Below are positions 57,798-64,000 of a DNA stretch of 64,000 nucleotides, piece after piece. Below the pieces are notes generated by a model, which had not been told where the DNA came from, did no database searches, and saw only the letters and a list, made by a program, of their open reading frames with translations. This DNA comes from Paenibacillus sp. SC116 (GTDB lineage: Bacteria; Bacillota; Bacilli; Paenibacillales; Paenibacillaceae). The position numbers and the translations under genes are program-made. The stretch covers positions 2,042,777 to 2,106,776 of the forward strand of contig NZ_JANIOF010000001.1 of assembly GCF_024733555.1 (NCBI RefSeq), in the 5' to 3' direction. Each line of letters begins with the position of its first letter. The first letter of the stretch is position 1.

Positions 57798-58085
57798 TTA
57801 GAAAAATGGTCTCGGTCCAAAGCAGCCGCCGCAACCACCGCCACCGAACGGACCAAAGCCAAATCCTCCGCCACATCCTAATGTCCCAATAGCGAGCAAG
57901 TCGAACAATATGAGAGGCAGCAAAAAGCATCTCGTTTTAGCTGACTTGCCGTCTATCGGTGTCAGGACGAGCTCGTTGCCGGAAATTCGAACAAGTTTCC
58001 CCGAAACTACTTTTCCGTCTTGACGCACAGCATAAATATGCTGTCCTATCAATTTCTCGGCCTGAGATTTGGTAACATGCTGCAA
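57798..58085 (-). CDS. Glycine-rich small protein with Cys-Gly tail
   Basis: A 95-residue protein started by TTG at 58085, with AAGGAGGG 6 bases upstream. The first 55 residues form a small beta-rich part with IYAVRQDGKVVSGKLVRISG, SH3-like in pattern. A hydrophobic stretch FLLPLILFDLLAIGTLG follows, and the last 30 residues are mostly glycine, phenylalanine and cysteine. Similar proteins of spore formers are spore-surface or membrane associated, so a coat or spore-membrane role is plausible but not shown. It is convergent with the GNAT gene. Confidence 0.75.
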   Translation of the reverse strand: MQHVTKSQAEKLIGQHIYAVRQDGKVVSGKLVRISGNELVLTPIDGKSAKTRCFLLPLILFDLLAIGTLGCGGGFGFGPFGGGGCGGCFGPRPFF

Positions 58086-58370
58086 GGAAATCCCTCCTTC
58101 AGTCAACTTTCTCTACAGCATATGATAGCTTCACCAACCTGCTTGTATCGTTACCCTACTAACTTGCAAATTGTACGAATTCCTCATAGATTGCGAGACT
58201 TTCACCTACCAGTAATTTATAAATCTTCTGAAAATCAAAAGATTACCATGGCAATACGGGTATGCCCCTTATAAAGCAAATAGCCGCTAACTACCATCTT
58301 GCACCACGTGCTGATCCAATGATATAGTAACCCGCATATAGAGCATTTGAATAAGACGGGAGATCATATC

Positions 58371-59147
58371 ATGAGCTATAAAATTGTGTTTTTCGATATC
58401 GATGGAACACTCGTAAATGATGAAAAAGAGATTCCGCAAGACGCAATCGAAGCAATAGCAGAGCTGCAAAACAAAGGTGTAGAAGCAGTCATCGCAACAG
58501 GGCGCGCACCATATTTCATAAAATCATTGGCAGAGCAGCTAGGCATTGACTCCTTCGTCTGTTTAAATGGCGGCTATGTTGTCTACCAAGAAAAAACGAT
58601 ATTTAAACGCTCGATACCTCGTGAAGATGTGGAGGCGCTAGTGAACCACGCAACCCTCCATCAGCATGCGCTCGTGTTTGAAGGAGAGTCCGCTTTCTAT
58701 TCTAGCATTGTGGATCATCCCTTTATGTTAGATGCTGTCCAATCTTTAAAAGTTGAACTGCCTGGCCATAATCCAGAATACTGGCGCAACGAAAATATTT
58801 ATCAAATGTTTTTACATTGTACGGTGGAAGACGAGCAGCTATATAGTGAAGTTGTACCTGGATTACGCTACATTCGATGGCACCAAACAGCCATGGATGT
58901 ACTGCCGCATGATTCATCGAAGGCGGAAGGCATTCAGGCTATGCTTCGCCTGCTGCATATTTCTCCTGAAAAAGCGATTGCCTTTGGTGATGGACTCAAT
59001 GATAAAGAAATGCTCAGCACAGTTGGACTTGGGATTGCGATGGGTAATTCTCACGAAGAACTTTTGCCATACGCTGATTACGTTACTTCACATGTGAATG
59101 AAGGCGGCATTCGCCGCGGATTGCAGTATGCTGGATTAATCGATTAA
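58371..59147 (+). CDS. Cof-type HAD phosphatase
   Basis: A soluble phosphatase of about 258 residues in the Cof (C2B cap) branch of the HAD superfamily, which dephosphorylates sugar phosphates, FMN or similar metabolites. Motif I is FFDIDGTLVN, with the nucleophile aspartate at residue 9. Motif IV is AFGDGLNDKEML, with metal-binding aspartates near residue 206. The large cap lies between. GGGAGATC lies before the ATG at 58371, which fits the family start better than the open ATG at 58347. It stands alone. Confidence 0.92.
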   Translation: MSYKIVFFDIDGTLVNDEKEIPQDAIEAIAELQNKGVEAVIATGRAPYFIKSLAEQLGIDSFVCLNGGYVVYQEKTIFKRSIPREDVEALVNHATLHQHALVFEGESAFYSSIVDHPFMLDAVQSLKVELPGHNPEYWRNENIYQMFLHCTVEDEQLYSEVVPGLRYIRWHQTAMDVLPHDSSKAEGIQAMLRLLHISPEKAIAFGDGLNDKEMLSTVGLGIAMGNSHEELLPYADYVTSHVNEGGIRRGLQYAGLID

Positions 59148-59224
59148 TATGTACATAATCTACAATTGTTTTAAAATGGAAGCCCCACTTAACTTGACCC
59201 CATAAGAAAGGAGGATTAACCCGC

Positions 59225-59539
59225 ATGTTTCAAACCCCTATCGGACGATTAAGAACGATTGGAATAGTGGAAGGAATATCCTATATTTTATTATTATTTA
59301 TAGCCATGCCTCTTCGTACATACATGGATATGCCTGAAGCTGTTACCATTTCCGGAATGGCCCATGGAGTACTATTTTTACTGTATATCCTTGCTGTAGG
59401 TCATGTTTGGATCGTTCATCGTTGGCCTCTCACTCGCGTCATTATCGCGGTCCTTGTTTCATTTATTCCTTTCGGCAATTTTGTATTTGACCAATCATTG
59501 AAAAAAGAACAACAAGACAACCCAACAAAAACCGCTTAG
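59225..59539 (+). CDS. DUF3817 membrane protein
   Basis: A 104-residue membrane protein with three helices and the DUF3817 (YdzA-like) pattern: RLRTIGIVEGISYILLLFIA at the start, then MPEAVTISGMAHGVLFLLYI, and a last helix before a charged tail. The family has no known function. AAAGGAGG lies before the ATG. Its stop codon lies inside the stem of its own terminator. Confidence 0.85.
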   Translation: MFQTPIGRLRTIGIVEGISYILLLFIAMPLRTYMDMPEAVTISGMAHGVLFLLYILAVGHVWIVHRWPLTRVIIAVLVSFIPFGNFVFDQSLKKEQQDNPTKTA

Positions 59540-59567
59540 GAATCATTCCTAGCGGTTTTATTTTTTT
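59528..59567 (+). terminator. Terminator of the DUF3817 gene
   Basis: A 9-bp stem, AAAACCGCT with AGCGGTTTT, an inner AGGAAT/ATTCCT pairing, and a run of seven T after it. Confidence 0.88.
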
Positions 59568-59878
59568 GAAAAATATTTTGCATTAATACTTCCGTTTTTT
59601 TAAATTTATTCTATTAATTTATATATAACCAAAGGGTCTTGATCGTCAATGTCCTTCGCGATGGTTCAGAGCAGCCATTCACCATACATACGGTTCCATT
59701 TAGAGAAAAGAAAGTAGCCTTGTAAGTAAATTCAAATACCAGCATCTATGTAGTGATTTCATTCTCATAGAAATGCTAAAACCGCTTCTAAAACCTTATC
59801 GGAGCGGTTTTCCTACTGCTATGCCGCATAAAATTTTACGTGTCTATCTGTTATTTTTTTCATCCTTACGGCAACCTA
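59540..59878. other. Intergenic region with a second copy of the terminator stem
   Basis: About 340 bases, AT-rich at first. A 28-codon frame starting at a TTG (59639-59725) looks protein-like but has no usable ribosome site and may be a gene remnant or chance. A second AAAACCGCT/AGCGGTTTT hairpin follows at 59778-59811. Confidence 0.45.
59778..59811. terminator. Second hairpin with the AAAACCGCT stem
   Basis: A perfect 9-bp stem identical to that of the DUF3817 terminator 250 bases earlier, with a different 16-base loop. It can end the DinB gene on the minus strand. Confidence 0.65.
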
Positions 59879-60397
59879 TCAGAATTCCGCGACAGCTAAA
59901 CGAATATGAGCAATATGATGGCGGTCATGCCAAATAAGTCTTTGGAGAGCGATGTCCAGTGTAATGGAATCTAACACTTGTGTGCGCAATTTTCTACGAA
60001 AATCATCTGGCTGGAGACTGTTAAGTAGGGTTAAAAATCTTCGGTGAAGCGTTTCAATGAGCAGCAAAGAATCTTCAACAGGCAAATGGTTATACTCATC
60101 AAGCGCGGCCCATGCATCCTGATCGTACGAGCTGGCGATAGGCTCTTCTTCGGTTAATGCTCGCTTAAATCGTAAATAGGCGTTTACGTTATTATCCGCT
60201 ACATGATGCACAATCTGTTGAATCGTCCAGCCGCCAGGACGGTAGGAGCACTGAAGTTGTTCAGAAGTTAAATCCTTTACTATATTTCGCAGCTCTATAA
60301 TTATTTCTGGGACCTGACTAATAAAATAGTTTCGTTCCACCAAGGTAGGATTCATTATCGGTTCAAATGGAATGCCCGAGAATGTATTAATCTCCAT
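59879..60397 (-). CDS. DinB/YfiT-type putative metal-dependent hydrolase
   Basis: A 172-residue four-helix protein of the DinB-like superfamily, in the YfiT branch. YfiT-type proteins bind a metal through three histidines; here these are probably in QQIVHHVADN near residue 67 and in LIWHDRHHIAHI near residue 155. Relatives act as bacillithiol transferases. The N-terminal PFEPIMN stretch also fits the YfiT pattern. GAGAGGGG lies before the ATG. It precedes no partner gene; the HD protein lies upstream on the same strand. Confidence 0.88.
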   Translation of the reverse strand: MEINTFSGIPFEPIMNPTLVERNYFISQVPEIIIELRNIVKDLTSEQLQCSYRPGGWTIQQIVHHVADNNVNAYLRFKRALTEEEPIASSYDQDAWAALDEYNHLPVEDSLLLIETLHRRFLTLLNSLQPDDFRRKLRTQVLDSITLDIALQRLIWHDRHHIAHIRLAVAEF

Positions 60398-60492
60398 AGC
60401 CTCATTACCCCTCTCATGGAATCTTCAAATTGAGCTATTGCCTATTCCCTACTTCACTATTTCTGCAACTAACTTTCCAGATCAGCCGCCTC

Positions 60493-61080
60493 TTACTCGC
60501 GCACAAATCCACGTGCAATCGAATCATTGACTAGCTGTTCGGTGTATGCCCACAACGATTTGGAGCCATTGGCAATTTCACGATTCCGCTTCAAAATTTG
60601 CTCGCTTGTAATATGGTAGGTTAGCCATGTATCGCCTTCATTCTGGTAGTTGTTCAAGATAGGATGCAAGCGATCTAGTGAAGAGGCAAATTGCGCTTCC
60701 TTACTCTCTTTGCGTTCGAATTCAAGCCATAGATTCATTAATTCCTCCCCCTGCTCTATTGGCAAAAGGCCAAAAATACGCTGCGCCGCTTGCATTTCTC
60801 GTTCATGCTTGTCCTCATTTCCAGCCGTGTCGTACGCAAATGTGTCTCCAGCATCAATCTCGACTAGATCATGAATAAGCAGCATTTTCACTACTTTAAA
60901 CAAATCGACTTCTTCATTTGCATGACCGCTAAAAATTAGTGCCATTACAGCTAAATGCCAGGAATGCTCCGCATCATTTTCTAGTCTTGTATCGCTAACA
61001 ATTTTTGTTTTTCTTTGAATCGTCTTGAGCTTGTCTATCTCCATTAAGAACTGAAGTTGTTTCTGCAAAATAGTTTCCAT
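60493..61080 (-). CDS. HD domain phosphohydrolase (YfbR/HDDC2-like)
   Basis: A 195-residue HD-domain protein. The metal site can be read as the histidine in AEHSWHLAVMALIF (residue about 39), the HD pair in LLIHDLVEIDAGD (residue about 70) and a later aspartate in SLDRLHPILNNY. Relatives (YfbR, HDDC2) remove phosphate from 5'-deoxynucleotides. GAGGGG lies 7 bases before the ATG. It is the first of two minus-strand genes with DinB, about 95 bases apart. Confidence 0.9.
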   Translation of the reverse strand: METILQKQLQFLMEIDKLKTIQRKTKIVSDTRLENDAEHSWHLAVMALIFSGHANEEVDLFKVVKMLLIHDLVEIDAGDTFAYDTAGNEDKHEREMQAAQRIFGLLPIEQGEELMNLWLEFERKESKEAQFASSLDRLHPILNNYQNEGDTWLTYHITSEQILKRNREIANGSKSLWAYTEQLVNDSIARGFVRE

Positions 61081-61369
61081 GTGATTGGCCCCTCGTTTTT
61101 ATTATATATCCAATTACTTCCTATCTTCTATGGTTTTCATAGTAATAATACATTGGAAAAATGACTAGGACATATGTCTTCAAACTGTAAATAGGCATAG
61201 GCTGCCTGCACTCAAAGAACAAAGCCTCCGTGGACATAAAAAGTACACATCGGTACTCAATAATGGAATTCAAGGGGCTGAACAACTGCTTCTTAACAGC
61301 ACTGAGCCCTTCTTACTAAAATCACCCACGAGGTGATTAAATTACATGATTAGATAGGAGTGGAGATCT
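61081..61369 (+). other. Leader region of the S9 peptidase gene
   Basis: About 290 bases. An imperfect GGGGCT/AGCCC hairpin lies near 61273-61310. A perfect AATCACC/GGTGATT hairpin follows at 61320-61338, and its second arm overlaps the ribosome site (GAGGTGAT) of a three-codon ORF (ATG ATT AGA TAG, 61346-61357). The peptidase ribosome site follows at once. Confidence 0.4.
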
Positions 61370-63748
61370 ATGAACCAAGTAGTAACCGCCGAGCAGTATG
61401 CAAAAGCAAAAGAATGGAGCCAAGATTGGCAAGCTGATGTGGACAATGCACGAGTCGTACCACACTGGATTGGTCAATCGTCAACATTCTGGTATCAACG
61501 CGATATCCGGGTAGGCGCACAAAAAGGAAGCGAGTTCGTAATTGTAAATCCTATTTCTAATTCGGTAGATCTCGCCTTTGATCACAATCGCTTGGCAGCG
61601 GCCTTAAGCTCAGTTCTGCAAGAAGAAGTTAATCCGCACCAGTTGCCGATTCAAAAGCTAATGATCAACGAGCATGATCCTATTATTTATTTTGTTGCAA
61701 AAGACAAATATTGGTCTTATGATCAGACACAGAACGAATGCCATGAAGCAGAACCCGCGCCACACACTAAGCCAAATGAATTATTGTCTCCGGATGGGCA
61801 ATGGGCAGCCTATATAGATACTTACAATCTGTATGTTCGTCATCTAGAAACAGAAGAAGTTCGGCAGCTAACCTATGATGGAGAACGTTACTATGGATAC
61901 GCCACTGAGGGATCGGCCATGAATGAGACTACGCAACAAATTTTTGGAGCTCCCGTTCGTCCAAGTGTAGTATGGTCTCCTGATTCAAAGAAGTTGATTA
62001 CGCATCGTCTCGATGAGCGAAATATTAACGAGCTGCATATCGTTCAACATGTTCCTCTGGATTCGAAAGAAGTTCGACCTTCCTTGTACACTTCACGCTA
62101 CGCGATGGTCGGTGATGAGCACGTCCCAATGATGGAAGTGTATATTGCTGATATCGATAATCAGGAATCGATACGAGTAGAAGCCGATCCTGTTGTGGCT
62201 ACTAGTCCTACTGCTTTCGCATCTATTGTGCCGTTATCTGGATGGTCGGCAGACAGTAATCAGGCCTACTACAAACTTGTAGCCAGAGACTTCAAATCGG
62301 CACAGCTTATCCTCGTTCAAGCTAATACCGGTGAAGCGAGAGTCATTGTAGAAGAAACAAGCGAAACCTTTATTTTCTCTCATTTATATCACAACGGAAA
62401 CTTCTCCTTATACTTTGGTTATCTAGAGATCAATTCATCATTAAATCCTAATTTCCAACTACTGCAAGACAATTCGCTCATTTGGCTGTCTGAACGAGAT
62501 GGTTACGGCCATCTGTATGTGATCGACTCCTGTACAGGGCAAACACGAAGAGCCCTAACAGCCGGCAACTGGAACGTACGACGACTCATTGCCGTTGACG
62601 AAGAACATGGCTGGGTATATTTCACGGCAAGTGGACGGGAAGCTGGAAGTGACCCATATTACCAGCACCTATACCGAGTTCAACTAGACGGATCATCCCT
62701 GACTCTTCTTACACCTGAAGACGCCAATCATAGTGTGCTGCTCTCTCCTGACTTCACTTATTTTATAAACACGTATTCTCGTGTGGATCTTGCCCCTGTC
62801 TCTGTACTGCGCAGTGTAGACGGAGATTGCACCCGCGAGCTGGAGTGTGCCAACATACAGCCATTGTTGGATAAAGGCTATCAACTGCCAGAACGTTTCA
62901 CCGTTAAGGCCGCAGATGGTGTCACTGATGTATACGGCATTATCATTAAACCCGCTAATCTCGATCTAGCACAAATGTATCCTGTTATCGATCATTACTA
63001 TGCTGGATCTCAAGTCATTCAAACACCGAAGTCGTTCAACTTAACGGCCTTAGAAACTGGCGGAGCGCAGGCACTCGCTCAACTAGGTTTTGCCACCATC
63101 ATCATGGATGGCAAGGGGACCCCTTTCCGTTCACGTGAATTTATCGATGTAGCAGCAGGAAATATGGGCGATGGCGCTGGACTCAACGACCATGTAGCAG
63201 CCCTTCCTCAATTAGCGGAAATGTACCCTTTCCTAGATATCGAACGTGTAGGAATCTGGGGCAGTTCTGGTGGTGGTTATGGCGCGGCACGTGCTATTTT
63301 AAAATATCCTGATACGTACAAAGCTGCCGTTGCCTCGGCAGGAAACCACGACCAACTGATGTACATCAATATGTGGGGAGAACATTATCAAGGGTTGCTT
63401 GATCCACGGTATCCGAATCGCTATGCGAACCAAGCAAATGCGGATTTGGCTGCGAATTTGAAAGGCAAGCTGCTGCTCGCACATGGCGATATCGACGATA
63501 ATGTCCATGTCGGCCAAACGTTACGATTAGCAGATGCGCTGATTAAGGCGGATAAAGATTTCGATCTACTTATTATGACTAATGTCGGGCACGGCGTTGC
63601 TGAAGAACCGTATTTTATCCGTAGAAAATGGGACTACTTCATAAGACACTTGCTAGGGGTAGAACCACCTCGACTTCCTGCACATTTACCTGCCAATGAA
63701 GGGCAATTTGCTGTAGTAAAGTCTAATGTATTGGAAGCAAGTATTTGA
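61370..63748 (+). CDS. S9 family prolyl oligopeptidase / DPP IV-like
   Basis: A cytoplasmic serine peptidase of 792 residues, without a signal peptide. An N-terminal beta-propeller (about 60-510) carries the repeated WSPDSKK-like blades. The C-terminal alpha/beta-hydrolase domain (about 540-780) has the nucleophile in GIWGSSGGGYG near residue 627, the aspartate in HGDIDDNVH near residue 707 and the histidine in NVGHG near residue 741. It fits the S9B/DPP IV branch, which removes X-Pro dipeptides. AGGAGTGG lies before the ATG. A secreted protein gene follows 43 bases later. Confidence 0.93.
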   Translation: MNQVVTAEQYAKAKEWSQDWQADVDNARVVPHWIGQSSTFWYQRDIRVGAQKGSEFVIVNPISNSVDLAFDHNRLAAALSSVLQEEVNPHQLPIQKLMINEHDPIIYFVAKDKYWSYDQTQNECHEAEPAPHTKPNELLSPDGQWAAYIDTYNLYVRHLETEEVRQLTYDGERYYGYATEGSAMNETTQQIFGAPVRPSVVWSPDSKKLITHRLDERNINELHIVQHVPLDSKEVRPSLYTSRYAMVGDEHVPMMEVYIADIDNQESIRVEADPVVATSPTAFASIVPLSGWSADSNQAYYKLVARDFKSAQLILVQANTGEARVIVEETSETFIFSHLYHNGNFSLYFGYLEINSSLNPNFQLLQDNSLIWLSERDGYGHLYVIDSCTGQTRRALTAGNWNVRRLIAVDEEHGWVYFTASGREAGSDPYYQHLYRVQLDGSSLTLLTPEDANHSVLLSPDFTYFINTYSRVDLAPVSVLRSVDGDCTRELECANIQPLLDKGYQLPERFTVKAADGVTDVYGIIIKPANLDLAQMYPVIDHYYAGSQVIQTPKSFNLTALETGGAQALAQLGFATIIMDGKGTPFRSREFIDVAAGNMGDGAGLNDHVAALPQLAEMYPFLDIERVGIWGSSGGGYGAARAILKYPDTYKAAVASAGNHDQLMYINMWGEHYQGLLDPRYPNRYANQANADLAANLKGKLLLAHGDIDDNVHVGQTLRLADALIKADKDFDLLIMTNVGHGVAEEPYFIRRKWDYFIRHLLGVEPPRLPAHLPANEGQFAVVKSNVLEASI

Positions 63749-63791
63749 GTATTTGCTCACACAAACCTAGTGTTGAAATGGAGAGTTGCAT

Positions 63792-64000
63792 ATGGAAGTA
63801 AAGCTTATCGGGAAACGTAAATTTTTAGTGACGGTTATGCTTTGTTCATTGTTTATCGGGAATAGCGTACTAAATGCATTTGGAAGCAGCCCTTCCCAGC
63901 AAGAGCAACAATCAGCAGTTGCTGCCCAACAATCTAAGGCTCCGACGACTTCGTCTAAGCAGACAGCTGTAACATTCCCTGCCCTTAAAGGCCCATATAA
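63792..64000 (+). CDS. Secreted protein, 5' end only
   Basis: The first 69 codons of a gene cut by the window end. A signal peptide is clear: basic MEVKLIGKRK, the hydrophobic FLVTVMLCSLFIGN, then a likely cleavage after LNAFG. The mature start is rich in Gln, Ser and Ala and disordered (QQEQQSAVAAQQSK). GGAGAG lies before the ATG. What the folded part is cannot be told. It lies 43 bases after the S9 peptidase and may be co-transcribed. Confidence 0.75.
   Translation, partial: MEVKLIGKRKFLVTVMLCSLFIGNSVLNAFGSSPSQQEQQSAVAAQQSKAPTTSSKQTAVTFPALKGPY

Noticed and set aside
59528-59811. Mobile element bounded by two AAAACCGCT hairpins
   Set aside because: The repeated stem is short, the loops differ, and no transposase or target-site duplication is seen; two separate terminators explain it.

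Overview
The window reads as chromosomal DNA of an endospore-forming Firmicute, most likely Paenibacillus or a close relative. This rests on spore-coat (CotF-like) genes, T-box leaders in front of pheST and ilvBNC-leuA, a ZapA/CvpA/MutS2 neighbourhood like that of B. subtilis, strong AGGAGG ribosome sites with several TTG/GTG starts, and Firmicute-type families (YqgE-like MFS, DUF350, YfiT-type DinB). I see no tRNA or rRNA gene, no CRISPR array, no insertion sequence and no prophage. The species call is inference.

Layout. 0.1-6.4 kb: a PLP aminotransferase with its Lrp-type partner, two CotF-like coat proteins, an FAD oxidoreductase, an MFS transporter, a zinc-ribbon protein and very small ORFs beside a DUF350 gene. 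6.8-18.6 kb: mutS2, a 4-TM membrane protein, a CuA-type cupredoxin lipoprotein, cvpA, a giant ZapA-like gene whose product continues as about 1000 residues of coiled coil rich in 11-residue (hendecad) repeats, then pheT and pheS behind a T-box. 18.7-28.5 kb: an AzgA-type purine permease, then a nucleotide-sugar and glycosyltransferase operon (manC, a gmd/rmd-type SDR, a GT2-GT4 fusion and a GT4 enzyme, both with very basic N-terminal tails), an FkbM methyltransferase and a DUF1796 protein. 28.6-38.5 kb: LacI and LysR regulators, an HMGL-type aldolase, a serine hydrolase lipoprotein, a DMT transporter, leucyl aminopeptidase, a PAS sensor kinase and small proteins. 38.7-46.8 kb: a tight alpha-glucan cassette (DUF4912, GH57-GT4 fusion, nucleotidyltransferase fused to a degenerate phosphohexomutase, GH15). 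47-49.9 kb: catalase behind a near-consensus PerR box, and a SUKH-like protein. 50-57 kb: ilvB-ilvN-ilvC-leuA and leuB, with a leucine T-box and two striking intercistronic RNA structures. 57-64 kb: GNAT, a glycine-rich small protein, a Cof-type HAD phosphatase, DUF3817, DinB, an HD phosphohydrolase, an S9 peptidase and the start of a secreted protein.

How the genes work together. The amino-acid block makes valine, isoleucine and the first steps of leucine under tRNA-sensing control; leuC and leuD are not here. The 20-28 kb block makes a GDP-deoxyhexose and attaches sugars to an unknown surface or spore glycan. The 38-47 kb block looks like a self-contained alpha-glucan pathway with synthesis, branching and hydrolysis in one transcript.

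The most unusual items are the ZapA-hendecad protein, the glucan cassette with its two fused enzymes, the basic tails on the glycosyltransferases, and the structured junctions in the ilv-leu operon. All calls come from reading the sequence; no database search was possible.
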